Origin: Pseudoalteromonas luteoviolacea
Lineage (GTDB): Bacteria; Pseudomonadota; Gammaproteobacteria; Enterobacterales; Alteromonadaceae
Direction: 5' to 3'
DNA: 64,000 nucleotides
NCBI RefSeq assembly: GCF_000814765.1
Contig: NZ_JWIC01000007.1
Coordinates: forward strand, 598,500 to 662,499
The translations under genes and the position numbers were made by a program. Positions 26,197 to 35,118 of the stretch are shown here, piece by piece (position 1 is the first letter of the stretch; each line of letters opens with the position of its first letter). The notes beneath the pieces were generated by a model. It was not told where the DNA came from. It saw nothing but the letters and a program-made list of their open reading frames with translations, and ran no database searches.

Positions 26197-28563
26197 CCAT
26201 TTACTTAAAATGGATTCTAACTTGGTCATTTCGACCGGTTTTGCAATAAAATCATCCATGCCGGCACTGTAATAGGTAGCAATATCTTCTAAAAAGACAT
26301 TCGCCGTGATGGCGATAATGATCATCTGACTGTGTTGTGGGTGTGCTCGGAGTTGTTTAGTTGCCTCAATACCATCCATCTTTGGCATATGCACATCCAT
26401 TAGAATGAGATCGAAATAATCTTTATTCACTTTTTCTAAAGCTTGTACGCCATCTTTGGCAACGTCGACACGTAGACCCAGTTTTTCTAACATCGCACTG
26501 ATCACGACTTGATTTATGGCGTTGTCTTCTGCAAGTAAGATATGCCCGCTTAATTGTGCACATTGATCTTCAGCGGATCGAGTTTGATCTATTAAACAGC
26601 AAGGCGCGTAGGGCCAAGTAAATGTAAAAGTGGATCCCTCATTGGGCTTGGACTCACATAAGATGATGCCACCTGCGAGGCTGACAAGTTGTTGGCAAAT
26701 ACTGAGACCAAGGCCCGTTCCTCCGAATCGTTTAGTGGTACTGTCATCTTCTTGGCAAAAAGGGTCAAAGATTTTATCCTGCTGATCTGGCCTAATGCCT
26801 ATGCCGCTATCTTTGATTGTGAACAGTAATTGCTGGCCATCTTTTGGATTGAGTTGAATGAAAACAGAGATCTCACCTTGTGCTGTAAACTTATAGGCAT
26901 TACTTAACAGGTTCAGCAGGACTTGTTGCAGCCTGTGTTGATCGCTGGCGATCTCAAGCGGCGTATTGGGCGCAATGGTATAAGTCATGTAAATGGGCTT
27001 GGAGTGCGATCTGTTTTGCGTTAATTGAATTAGGTGCTCGATTGTACTTTTGAGTTCAAACGGCTCCGCATACAAACTGATCTGTCCTTGCTCTAATTTT
27101 GAGATATCTAAGATATCATTTATTAACGTTAATAAATTACTGCCTGATACATTGGCCAGTTTTAATAGTTGTTTTTGTTCTTCACTAAAGCTTGCTTCTT
27201 GCTCTAGTAGTTGGATAGTACCTAAAATACCATTCATTGGCGTTCGAATTTCATGACTCATGTTCGCTAAGAATCGGCTTTTGGCAGAGACCGCAAGTTC
27301 TGCGTCATGCATGGCTTTTTCCAACGCTTGGGTACGCTTTTCTACTCGCTTTTCTAGGTCACTTTCTCTTGCAAAAATGGTGTCGCGCATAGACTCGAAC
27401 GTTCGACTTAACTCGGCTATTTCGTCGTCTCCTTTAATTTTAAGGTGAACATCATATTGTCCCTCTGCCAATGAGTTGGCTGCACGAGTCAGCTTAGAGA
27501 TGGGGCTATACAGCCGATAGGCAATCCACCAAGCAACTAGCATGCTGAGTAATGTGGCCAAAATTAGCGTGATAAGCAGTTTCTCTTTGAGCATTTCAAC
27601 AGAAGCAAACACGACCTGCTCGGGTAATACGACCGCTAGGCTATAATTTGCTGAAGGAACCGGGGCGTAAAAGACAAAAGCTTGGGTTGACTTATCGAGC
27701 ATGAATTGTCCGTGCCCTTCAAATCCTGCAATCATTTTTAATCCAATCGCTTGTAAAGCCGAATCTCTTTCTTTCGTTACACGGGTAATGATACTGGTTT
27801 TTTCTCCAATATCATTGAGCACATATTTACCATCAATGTATTGGTGTTGAACGGTTTTCTCTTTGTTCCAGTGATACATGTACACACCAGTACTTGAGAC
27901 CAGCATAAATTTAGTTTGTTTGCTAAATTGCTGAAGTACATGATCATGGACATTGGTGATCAGTCGATCAATTTCTCGCCACGCAATGCTGCCACCTATC
28001 AGCCCTACTACTTGATTGTTGGTACCTAAAATAGAAGCGGCAACAACAATCTGTTTTACGCCTGTGGTGTAAGAGATCATAGGCTCAGAAACATAAACTC
28101 GAGGCTGATCGTCGATATTGTTACTCACAGTGTGTTGCCAGTAATCACGCTTAATGATGGTTTTATGCTTTGAATGCGGATCTGAATCATCAAAAGTGCG
28201 ACGCATACCTTGATAGGGGTTACCCCCTTCTGTGTTATGAAAACTTCCATCGGCTCGCCCTAAAATGAACTTTTCATAAATGTTGTGATGTGATTTTTTT
28301 TCTGTTTGGAGTATTGGCTTTATCTGTTCAAAGTTCATAGAACGCACAGTCGGTTGACGGGCTAACGTGGCTATTTCAGACTTTCGCTGGGAGAAATACG
28401 CATTGAAAATGGCGGCTGCGTTTAAAACTTCAGACTGTGCAGCCCTGATGCTCATTTCTCTGGCTTGCTGTGCACTATGGATCATGGCTATCAAAAACAT
28501 GATCAGCATAGGCATCAGTGCTGTGATGGCTAACACGAGAGGAAGTCTGGTTTTGAGCTGCAT
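26176..28563 (-). CDS. Hybrid sensor histidine kinase (Cache-HAMP-HisKA-HATPase-REC)
   Basis: A 795-residue membrane kinase. A first membrane span (about 10-30) is followed by a large periplasmic Cache sensor (about 35-325), a second span (about 328-350), a HAMP domain and a coiled coil. HisKA has phospho-His437 in SHEIRTPMNG. The ATPase has NLLSNAYKFT, DSGIGI and GGTGLGLSI. The C-terminal receiver has phosphoacceptor Asp723 in LMDVHMPKMDG. A downstream phosphotransfer protein would normally take the signal, but none is nearby. It is monocistronic. Cache domains usually bind small metabolites; the ligand is unknown. Confidence 0.95.
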   Translation of the reverse strand: MQLKTRLPLVLAITALMPMLIMFLIAMIHSAQQAREMSIRAAQSEVLNAAAIFNAYFSQRKSEIATLARQPTVRSMNFEQIKPILQTEKKSHHNIYEKFILGRADGSFHNTEGGNPYQGMRRTFDDSDPHSKHKTIIKRDYWQHTVSNNIDDQPRVYVSEPMISYTTGVKQIVVAASILGTNNQVVGLIGGSIAWREIDRLITNVHDHVLQQFSKQTKFMLVSSTGVYMYHWNKEKTVQHQYIDGKYVLNDIGEKTSIITRVTKERDSALQAIGLKMIAGFEGHGQFMLDKSTQAFVFYAPVPSANYSLAVVLPEQVVFASVEMLKEKLLITLILATLLSMLVAWWIAYRLYSPISKLTRAANSLAEGQYDVHLKIKGDDEIAELSRTFESMRDTIFARESDLEKRVEKRTQALEKAMHDAELAVSAKSRFLANMSHEIRTPMNGILGTIQLLEQEASFSEEQKQLLKLANVSGSNLLTLINDILDISKLEQGQISLYAEPFELKSTIEHLIQLTQNRSHSKPIYMTYTIAPNTPLEIASDQHRLQQVLLNLLSNAYKFTAQGEISVFIQLNPKDGQQLLFTIKDSGIGIRPDQQDKIFDPFCQEDDSTTKRFGGTGLGLSICQQLVSLAGGIILCESKPNEGSTFTFTWPYAPCCLIDQTRSAEDQCAQLSGHILLAEDNAINQVVISAMLEKLGLRVDVAKDGVQALEKVNKDYFDLILMDVHMPKMDGIEATKQLRAHPQHSQMIIIAITANVFLEDIATYYSAGMDDFIAKPVEMTKLESILSKWLGIKNS

Positions 28564-28768
28564 AGGTACTGCTTTACGATTTATTTAACTTTAATTTTAG
28601 TCAAGAATTGAGTTGCACGGAGAAAAACTCAGTATGTCTGTGGGGAATTAAATAAAAGTCTTAATTATCAATATTTTATTTTTTCTATGTCTTTGTTGTT
28701 GCTTTAAGATTTATTATTCTAAATCAATAAAACTTGTGTGTTGAGATGCTACTGTAGTATTGAAAAGC

Positions 28769-28807
28769 GAAAGGAAGTCATAAAAATTAAAAACAACCAT
28801 TCCTTTC
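28769..28807 (-). terminator. Possible terminator of the gene at 28842
   Basis: GAAAGGAA and TTCCTTTC form an 8-bp perfect stem with a 23-nt AT-rich loop, 35 bp after the minus-strand stop. No strong U-run follows. Confidence 0.35.
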
Positions 28808-28841
28808 ATTTAGTCATATTGTTCGTATGAAAATAAAATGG

Positions 28842-29309
28842 TCATATTTGTGCTGTATTTTTAATAGGTAAAGTCATGCGGTTAATTCGTGAAGTAAATA
28901 ATGTATCCAGCACACAGTTTTGTTCAAGGTTGTCACTATTGTATAAGGTAATCCTATTGTTATCTAAAAAGTAGAAAGCTCGCTGATTAAATCGAATGGA
29001 TATTTTTTGTGCAAGATGAAGAGAAATATCTACTGAAATACTGAGTTCACGATAAGACATGTCATAATTACCGCCAAATAAATAATGTATTGGCACATTT
29101 AGACGGGACAAAGAGGTAATATTTTTTTTCTGAGTTAGCTTATTTTCTTTTTTAGATAAAATATCAGCGTGTGAGTTCCATAGGCTAATAATTGCGCCGT
29201 TCATATAATGAGCGATGGGTGAAAAAGGGTAAAAATAGACATCTTTATATAAATGCCATAACGACGTTGGAATGAAATCATTTTTTATATTTTTGTCTAT
29301 ATCATTCAT
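28842..29309 (-). CDS. Hypothetical protein, AT-rich gene
   Basis: A 155-residue protein with no signal peptide or membrane span and no family I recognise. The sequence is rich in Asn, Ile, Ser and Tyr, and the gene is clearly more AT-rich than its neighbours, which suggests recent acquisition. No convincing Shine-Dalgarno precedes the ATG at 29309. The C-terminal half shows a regular strand pattern (ELSISVDISLHLAQKISIRF, then AFYFLDNNRITLYN) that favours a real folded protein. It stands between two unrelated genes. Confidence 0.5.
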   Translation of the reverse strand: MNDIDKNIKNDFIPTSLWHLYKDVYFYPFSPIAHYMNGAIISLWNSHADILSKKENKLTQKKNITSLSRLNVPIHYLFGGNYDMSYRELSISVDISLHLAQKISIRFNQRAFYFLDNNRITLYNSDNLEQNCVLDTLFTSRINRMTLPIKNTAQI

Positions 29310-29545
29310 TGTTCATATTTCGATATTTTAAAATCAATTTATAATTACTGTTCGATCTTTAAAGGTAGAATTTTTACACCAAAATTAAGTACATCATTTT
29401 TTATTGTATTACTCCAAAAGTATGGGAATACAACGCTGCACAATGACGAGATTATTTTGTTTTACCTAACGCTATTCTATACACTTCACGGTCCTTTCAC
29501 ATCACACATTCTATTGTAACACTCTCAACCAAAAGGAGAGTCGTT

Positions 29546-30652
29546 ATGAAAAAAATTGCATTATGTGCAGGTTTATCAGTTTGCAGTACGTTGGCATTTG
29601 CAAAAGCGCAAAGCAATGTTTTGATTGTACTTAGTAGTTACGGTGAACTTAACCCGCAGCAAAAATTGGTTAAGCCGGGCTATGAGTTTGGAGAATTAGC
29701 TAAGGCGTATTATGTATTTAAGCGCCACGGTATTGAAGTCACATTGGCGTCTCCTCATGGTGGTAAGCCTGTTGCAGACGAATATGATAAAGCTGCGATG
29801 TACAACAAAAGGTTTTTAAATGATGAGACTGCTGTCTCTGCGTTATCGCAGACCCATAAGCTCGATGAAATAGATATTGATAAATACGATGGTGTTTTTG
29901 TGGTGGGTGGTAAAGGCCCAATGTTCGACCTATATCAAAGTGAGCCACTGAAAAAGATAATAGCAAAGTTATATGAAAATCAGGGGGTTATCGGGGCTGT
30001 CTGTCATGGGCCTGCGGCATTAGTCGATGTTAAATTAAGCGATGGTAGATACTTGGTCGAAGGTAAACGGATTAATGGTTTTACCAATGCAGAGGAGCAT
30101 GCGTTTGGGTCAAAGTGGCTGAAAGACTTCCCATTTTTACTGCAAGATAAATTAACCGAACGAGGGGCTAAATTCGAACAAGATGCTGTGATGCTGAACC
30201 ATGTAACCATTGATGGCAGCGTGATCACCGGACAAAACCCATTTTCGACCGTGGATACTGCACGTGCTATGGTTGACGCTATGGGAGTTGAATTACTTGA
30301 AGCACAATCTTATCAAGATGATGCAACCGTTAAATTGTATGAGTTATTTTTACGAGACGACAAAGCAGCCATTGATAAGTTAGAACAAGCGCCACAAGAT
30401 TATGACGTAAAAATGCTTGCGATGGTGGCTGTAGTTCAAATTAATAATGCGACCAGTGAGTTTCAGGTGAGCGCCAGTGCAAAATTATTAGAGTACATTT
30501 TACCTAAGTTTTCGCACCCTGCGATAGCCATGTCTTTGGCAAAAGCTTTGGTTCGATTAAACCAACCGGAGAAAGCACTTGAGGTGCTAAAAGTGAGCGC
30601 AAAACAGTTCCCTGACAATCAAAAAATAAAATCTTTTATTGCATCTCTGTGA
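29546..30652 (+). CDS. Exported DJ-1/PfpI-family protein with C-terminal helical extension
   Basis: A 368-residue protein with a signal peptide (MKKIALCAGLSVCSTLAFA|KA). The DJ-1/PfpI domain (about 22-240) has the nucleophile Cys153-His154 in AVCHGPAAL, the acidic residue in GYEFGE (about 47-50) and VVGGKGPMFDL, close to the Hsp31/glyoxalase III subgroup. The last 100 residues form helical repeats (tetratricopeptide-like: PEKALEVLKVSAKQFPDN) not usual in this family. An exported location and this extension are noteworthy. Possible roles are protein or glyoxal repair. SD AAAGGAG is clear. Confidence 0.88.
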   Translation: MKKIALCAGLSVCSTLAFAKAQSNVLIVLSSYGELNPQQKLVKPGYEFGELAKAYYVFKRHGIEVTLASPHGGKPVADEYDKAAMYNKRFLNDETAVSALSQTHKLDEIDIDKYDGVFVVGGKGPMFDLYQSEPLKKIIAKLYENQGVIGAVCHGPAALVDVKLSDGRYLVEGKRINGFTNAEEHAFGSKWLKDFPFLLQDKLTERGAKFEQDAVMLNHVTIDGSVITGQNPFSTVDTARAMVDAMGVELLEAQSYQDDATVKLYELFLRDDKAAIDKLEQAPQDYDVKMLAMVAVVQINNATSEFQVSASAKLLEYILPKFSHPAIAMSLAKALVRLNQPEKALEVLKVSAKQFPDNQKIKSFIASL

Positions 30653-31017
30653 GTAAAATTGAGGGCCTAATTTTTGGCCTTTTTCTCTAAAATTACGAAA
30701 AAAATACTACATCATGAATTTTCTTAATACGGGTGAAAAAAGTCTAAATAATCGACTGTCATCAATACCGGAATAAACTGCAATTTTATAAAATAAAGCG
30801 TGCGTTTTTTGTTCTCATATGTGTTTTTTTTGTATAAAACTTGTTTAATTCAGGTTGATCAAGAAGCTTTTTTGTTTCTTTTATGGACAATTGGGTAATA
30901 TGTTTCTATTAACAAAAGTCATGTGAAAATATGACTTAATTCATTCCAATATACCTATATGAGCGATAAAATAAAGGTGCTTTTAAAGTCATATATAAAG
31001 GAAGTATATTGTTGATC
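30653..31017. other. Intergenic region with terminator, then AT-rich promoter region
   Basis: A terminator occupies about 30662-30685: AGGGCC pairs with GGCCTT (one G-U) and is followed by TTTCTC. The remaining 330 bp are very AT-rich and hold no gene. They should contain the promoter of the winged-helix gene at 31018. Confidence 0.6.
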
Positions 31018-31434
31018 ATGAATTTAAGTGATAAAGAAAATACTGACTTTACCTTTGCGGTATTTGGTCATTATGCACTGAATAAAAGGAAACGTTCGTT
31101 AACATTCTGCGGTGAACGGGTGAAAATTGAACCCCTGATCTACGACTTGTTAGTTTACTTTATTCAGCACAGGGATCGCGTTATTAGCCGCGATGAGTTG
31201 TGTCGAGAAATTTGGCAACAAGAATATGTTGATAACAATGCGATAAACCGGGCTGTGTCAGAGCTTCGTCGCAGTATTTCAAAGCACAACCTTGAAGGTG
31301 AAGTAATCAGAACTCATTACAAAAAAGGGTACAGTTTTAATTTAAACGTGAAACTTGACCCGCGTCCCAGCCTATTTCAGTGGCTGTCACGACTGTTTAG
31401 TCAGTCCCCAATGAGAAAAGGAAAGTTAACGTAA
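31018..31434 (+). CDS. Orphan winged-helix DNA-binding protein (Trans_reg_C)
   Basis: A 138-residue protein that is almost entirely an OmpR/ToxR-type winged helix: EPLIYDLLVYFIQHRDRVISRDELCREIW, NNAINRAVSELRRSIS and the wing IRTHYKKGYSF. There is no receiver and no membrane span. The C-terminus is basic, so it may be a truncated ToxR-like regulator or a stand-alone DNA binder. The start is uncertain: TTG at 31012 has better spacing (7 nt) from AAGGAAG than the ATG at 31018. It precedes a two-component pair after 266 bp. Confidence 0.8.
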   Translation: MNLSDKENTDFTFAVFGHYALNKRKRSLTFCGERVKIEPLIYDLLVYFIQHRDRVISRDELCREIWQQEYVDNNAINRAVSELRRSISKHNLEGEVIRTHYKKGYSFNLNVKLDPRPSLFQWLSRLFSQSPMRKGKLT

Positions 31435-31458
31435 ACAAGCACAAAGGTACATTTAGCA

Positions 31459-31652
31459 TAAGCAAATTTTGCTTAACTATAAAAATAGGTATAAAAATTT
31501 TCATATTTCGTGCTTAGGTTATGAGTAAGTGTTGCTTACTTAAATAAGGGCTTTTTTGAGAATAAGCCACCTTCAAAATATTGCTTGGTAAAATAGTGTG
31601 TTCACACATCTAATTTTTACCAAGCGCTTTGTTATTTCACACCCACTTCACA
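31459..31652 (+). promoter_or_regulatory. Inverted repeats and TTCACA direct repeats before the two-component operon
   Basis: Three features lie here. TAAGCAAA-t-TTTGCTTA is at 31459-31475. AGTAAG/CTTACT is at 31524-31540. CTTGGTAAAA (31584-31593) pairs with TTTTACCAAG (31615-31624), enclosing GTGTG-tt-CACAC. TTCACA occurs at 31601, 31636 and 31647; the last two are 11 bp apart, one helical turn, as in OmpR-family direct-repeat operators. An autoregulatory site for the downstream response regulator is plausible. Confidence 0.45.
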
Positions 31653-31700
31653 TGTCTCCATGATAAGCTGTTCGCACTTTGATAATTGAGTGGTATCAGC

Positions 31701-32411
31701 ATGGAAAGACACGCCTCATCGCGCAGTGCTCAGGAGCAATTTAAAGTTTTAGTGGTAGAAGACAATCATGAGATCAGTTGCAATATTGCTGAGTATTTTG
31801 AGCCGTTAGGGCTGATTTTAGATTTTGCTTATGATGGTCAGCAAGGAGCACAGCTTGCTATGGACAACTACTATGACTGTATCATTTTAGACATTATGTT
31901 GCCGAAAATGGATGGGTTGGCGGTGTGCGAATTTCTGCGCACCAAAGCAAACAGACATATTCCCATTATTATGCTGACTGCACGTGATGCGCTGAATGAC
32001 AAGCTGGCTGGGTTTAATATGGGAGCAGATGACTATCTGACTAAACCCTTTGCTTTAGAAGAGCTGTATGTAAGATGTTTGGCGTTAGCTAAGCGTCACT
32101 TACTTAACTGCGAAAAAACCTTACAGATTGGTGATGTGAGCCTGAATGCGCAAACACAAGAAGTGAAGCGTGCTGGACAAGTGATCGTTTTGCAGCCTAT
32201 TCCACTAAAAATCTTACAACTACTCATGGAACACCACCCTAGACCTTTAAGTCGCAGTGAGCTGTGTGACAAAATTTGGGGGGATGATCCAACCGACTCT
32301 GATGCGCTTCGTTCTCATATCTATCAGCTTAGAAAGGCCATAGATAAACCCTTTGATACCGCAGTGATTAAAACAATTCACAGTGTTGGTCTGGCATTGG
32401 ATACAGTATAA
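31701..32411 (+). CDS. OmpR-family response regulator
   Basis: A 236-residue regulator. The receiver is at about 12-125 (VVEDNHEISCNIAEY, phosphoacceptor Asp in IILDIMLPKMDG, Thr in MLTARDA, Lys in YLTKPFALEEL). The winged-helix effector is at about 140-235 (LQPIPLKILQLLMEHHPRPLSRSELCDKIWG, SDALRSHIYQLRKAID). The ATG at 31701 is selected; an upstream TTG (31686) is in frame, and neither has a strong SD. The kinase gene begins 3 bp after the stop. Confidence 0.94.
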   Translation: MERHASSRSAQEQFKVLVVEDNHEISCNIAEYFEPLGLILDFAYDGQQGAQLAMDNYYDCIILDIMLPKMDGLAVCEFLRTKANRHIPIIMLTARDALNDKLAGFNMGADDYLTKPFALEELYVRCLALAKRHLLNCEKTLQIGDVSLNAQTQEVKRAGQVIVLQPIPLKILQLLMEHHPRPLSRSELCDKIWGDDPTDSDALRSHIYQLRKAIDKPFDTAVIKTIHSVGLALDTV

Positions 32412-32414
32412 CTT

Positions 32415-33668
32415 ATGAAAGCACGTCAATTACGCACTAGGATCATCGCTTATTTTGTTGGTATCTCTTTATTTATCAGCATATTATTTGGGTTTGTGTG
32501 TTTCTTATTCGCATATACGATAGAAGACCATTTATTCAATGTCATCCTCAAAGACGAAGCCGCTTATGTTTCGAAGCAACTGAGTGTGGGAAACATACCT
32601 CAACCGAGGTTAGAATTTATCCAATATTTAGAAAACAAAGAGCGATTACCTGAGTTTATTAAAAATACACTTGTTGAAGCCCCTGGGGCTAGGGAGTTTT
32701 CATCTGAGGGAGATAAGCACTATCACCTAATGTGGTTGGATCAAGGCCTGTTGTTGGCAGAGGTGAGCGAGCAACTGGTTGTTCGAAAAATTAAGCTCGG
32801 TATGTTTAATTTTATGCTGGTAGCACTGTGTATTGTGTTGGTCGTGGCTATTTTATTGGCCTATCTGTCATTAGCGATGGCGAAAAAACTACTGACCCCT
32901 TTGGATAAGCTAGTTGATATTGTGGCGCAAGCACCAGTAGAAAAATTACCGCAAAACTTTTCTGATCAATTCGTTAATGATGAGATTGGCGGTTTTGCGC
33001 GCACCTTAGAGCAGGCATTGGATCGTATTCGTCAATTTATAGACAGGGAACAGGCTTTTACGCGAGACGCATCACATGAGCTACGTACGCCAATCGCGGT
33101 GACTCAAGGTGCGCTGACACTACTAAAACAAGAAATGCTTAATGATAAGCAACGTGCATTGGTAGAGCGTGCTGCGGCAGCGCAAGAGCAAATGGCGCAA
33201 AGCGTTGAAATATTGTTAGCACTGGCAAGAGAAGAAACCATTCAACAGACCGATGTCACGTTATTGCCTATTGTTGAAAGCTGCGTTTTACAACAAGTAC
33301 ATAAAATCGCCGATAAAGATATTACGGTTGACATTGATATACCAAAAGAAGCAACGATCTCACTTGGTGAGAGCCCACTCAGCTTGATATTGAGTAACTT
33401 AATTGGTAATGCATTTTCACATGTAAACCAGGGCTTGGTCACAGTGCGCTTTTCACACAATACGTTGAGTATCATTGATACAGGGGAAGGGATCCCTGAA
33501 GATATTCAAGCACGTATTTTTGAGTCTGGTGTAAAAAGTGACAGCAGCTCAGGGCTTGGTATGGGCTTATCTATTGTTCATAGGTTATGCCAAAGGTTGG
33601 ATATTGACTTATCGCTTGATAGCAGTGAGCACGGAACGGCATTCCACCTCACTTGCGTGTCTTGTTAA
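32415..33668 (+). CDS. Sensor histidine kinase, partner of the adjacent regulator
   Basis: A 417-residue kinase. It has a span at about 11-33, a short periplasmic sensor (about 35-125), a second span (about 128-152), HAMP (about 155-205) and HisKA with the phospho-His in ASHELRTPIAV. The ATPase has LILSNLIGNAFSHV, DTGEGIP and GLGMGLSIVHRL. The layout resembles PhoQ/RstB-type kinases with a small sensor. The 3-bp gap to the regulator implies one operon. The signal is unknown. Confidence 0.94.
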   Translation: MKARQLRTRIIAYFVGISLFISILFGFVCFLFAYTIEDHLFNVILKDEAAYVSKQLSVGNIPQPRLEFIQYLENKERLPEFIKNTLVEAPGAREFSSEGDKHYHLMWLDQGLLLAEVSEQLVVRKIKLGMFNFMLVALCIVLVVAILLAYLSLAMAKKLLTPLDKLVDIVAQAPVEKLPQNFSDQFVNDEIGGFARTLEQALDRIRQFIDREQAFTRDASHELRTPIAVTQGALTLLKQEMLNDKQRALVERAAAAQEQMAQSVEILLALAREETIQQTDVTLLPIVESCVLQQVHKIADKDITVDIDIPKEATISLGESPLSLILSNLIGNAFSHVNQGLVTVRFSHNTLSIIDTGEGIPEDIQARIFESGVKSDSSSGLGMGLSIVHRLCQRLDIDLSLDSSEHGTAFHLTCVSC

Positions 33669-33670
33669 CA

Positions 33671-33692
33671 GCTTAAGGCATTTGCCTCAAGC
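33671..33692. terminator. Terminator hairpin between convergent genes
   Basis: GCTTAAGGCA and TGCCTCAAGC form a 10-bp stem with one mismatch and a TT loop, between the kinase stop (33668) and the convergent lipoprotein stop (33713). Confidence 0.55.
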
Positions 33693-33712
33693 TTGTTGTC
33701 TTGTGAATGCGT

Positions 33713-34345
33713 CTACTTTGGATTTGATGAGACTTGTTTGACAAGCCCCTTGTTGAGGAGTTCTTTGGTAATGCGCTTAGATATTAATGAAGCCATGGTT
33801 TTGTTGTGATTAAGCATGCCTTGTTGTGCATTGATTGCACCTGTAGCGACCATCACTTTACTTTGGTCACCCTTATCAAATAGGGTAATTTTAAACGTAT
33901 CTACTAGATGTACAGTTGTTGTACGTGATGTATAACTTGTAGTTGGCGTTGAATACGAAGACTGGTTAGATAAATATGAAGGTTCAGTATGTGTGGTGGT
34001 GTGATGCGATATGTTGCGCTGTTGTGAAAGTAGCTCTATTTGCAATCGTGCTTGTGCCCCTGTTTTTGCAAATGTTTGTTGCCAAGTTTGCTGATCATAC
34101 TCTCGTGTCGGAGCAAAAGTGTCGATTGCTTTTATACACTGAACTGAACTTAGCTTAAGATTGATTTGTTTACACACGCGCTCTTCGATAAGTGTTTTCG
34201 CTTTTAAATCAGTGACGGCTACTTCAACCATTAAGCTTGAATACTGAGTGGATCTAAATTGCGGATCTACATAGCTTTGCATATCAATCGATGCGCAGCC
34301 AGACAAAGTCGCCATCGCCATGCCAGTTACAAAAACCTTTTTCAT
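33713..34345 (-). CDS. Outer-membrane-type lipoprotein of unknown function
   Basis: A 210-residue lipoprotein: MKKVFVTGMAMATLSGC gives a lipobox LSGC with the lipidated Cys at about 17, followed by Ala-Ser, which does not favour inner-membrane retention. The mature part has a mixed alpha/beta fold (SLMVEVAVTDLKAKTLIEERVCKQI) and a Ser/Thr/Tyr-rich loop (about 115-145). The ATG at 34345 is preferred over one 6 bp upstream because AAGGAA then has normal spacing. Family not recognised. Confidence 0.75.
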   Translation of the reverse strand: MKKVFVTGMAMATLSGCASIDMQSYVDPQFRSTQYSSLMVEVAVTDLKAKTLIEERVCKQINLKLSSVQCIKAIDTFAPTREYDQQTWQQTFAKTGAQARLQIELLSQQRNISHHTTTHTEPSYLSNQSSYSTPTTSYTSRTTTVHLVDTFKITLFDKGDQSKVMVATGAINAQQGMLNHNKTMASLISKRITKELLNKGLVKQVSSNPK

Positions 34346-34491
34346 TTTCATTTCCTTAAGATATAACTTCCTTAGAAGGGAATTGTTTTATTTTTAAACG
34401 GATCTGTGAATACTTAATTTGTAATGAAATTGTACCCAAAATGTTGTTTTAGGTGTATAGGTTATTGTTATTTAAGTCATTTTTTGGGTTG

Positions 34492-35118
34492 TTATGATTT
34501 TTTCAACCAAGAATCAATTTGCGCTTCCATAAAGTCTCTAATGAGCGGCTGAGCTTTTTCATTGGGGTGTAGGTTATCATTTTGCATTAAAGTTTTGTCT
34601 ACGGCGACTGGCACCATAAAGTAATCCATTAGGTATGCTTCGGTCTCTTTGGCGACTTTCTGGTAGTTGTCCGTAAACATTTTTGTGTATCTTGGGCCTA
34701 AATTAGGTGGAATTTGAATCTCCATGAGTGCGACCTTTGCGCCACTGTGCTGGCTTTTTGTTACCAGTTGAGTTAAGTGTTTACGAATAAGTTTGATTGG
34801 AAACCCTCGAATACCATCATTACCCCCAAGCTCAATCAGTACGTGGCTAGGCTGGTGGGCTTTTAATTGTGCGTCAATGTTCAGCAATGCGTTGTCTGTG
34901 GTTTGCCCTGATACGCTCATATTGATCAATAAGATCGATTTTTTCTGTTCAACGTACTTATTTTGTAACAAATTAACCCAATCTTGGTCTTGTTTAAGTC
35001 CGTAACCCGCACTTAAGCTATCACCTATGATCATAATTTTAGTTTCGTTTGCGACAGCGCTAAAAGGCTGATAAAGGCAGGCGAGGAACAGCATAAGTTT
35101 TAGGAAAATTCGAATCAT
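34492..35118 (-). CDS. tesA: Arylesterase / acyl-CoA thioesterase I (SGNH hydrolase)
   Basis: A 208-residue periplasmic SGNH hydrolase. It has a signal peptide (about 1-23), block I GDSLSAGYGL with the nucleophilic Ser, block III GGNDGIRG with the oxyanion Asn, and block V DNLHPNEKAQ with the catalytic Asp and His. The length and motifs match TesA/ArpE, which hydrolyses acyl-CoA, lysophospholipid and aryl esters. It is divergent from ybbA, and the two start codons overlap by 2 bp. The same tesA | ybbA-ybbP order is known from E. coli. Confidence 0.93.
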   Translation of the reverse strand: MIRIFLKLMLFLACLYQPFSAVANETKIMIIGDSLSAGYGLKQDQDWVNLLQNKYVEQKKSILLINMSVSGQTTDNALLNIDAQLKAHQPSHVLIELGGNDGIRGFPIKLIRKHLTQLVTKSQHSGAKVALMEIQIPPNLGPRYTKMFTDNYQKVAKETEAYLMDYFMVPVAVDKTLMQNDNLHPNEKAQPLIRDFMEAQIDSWLKKS

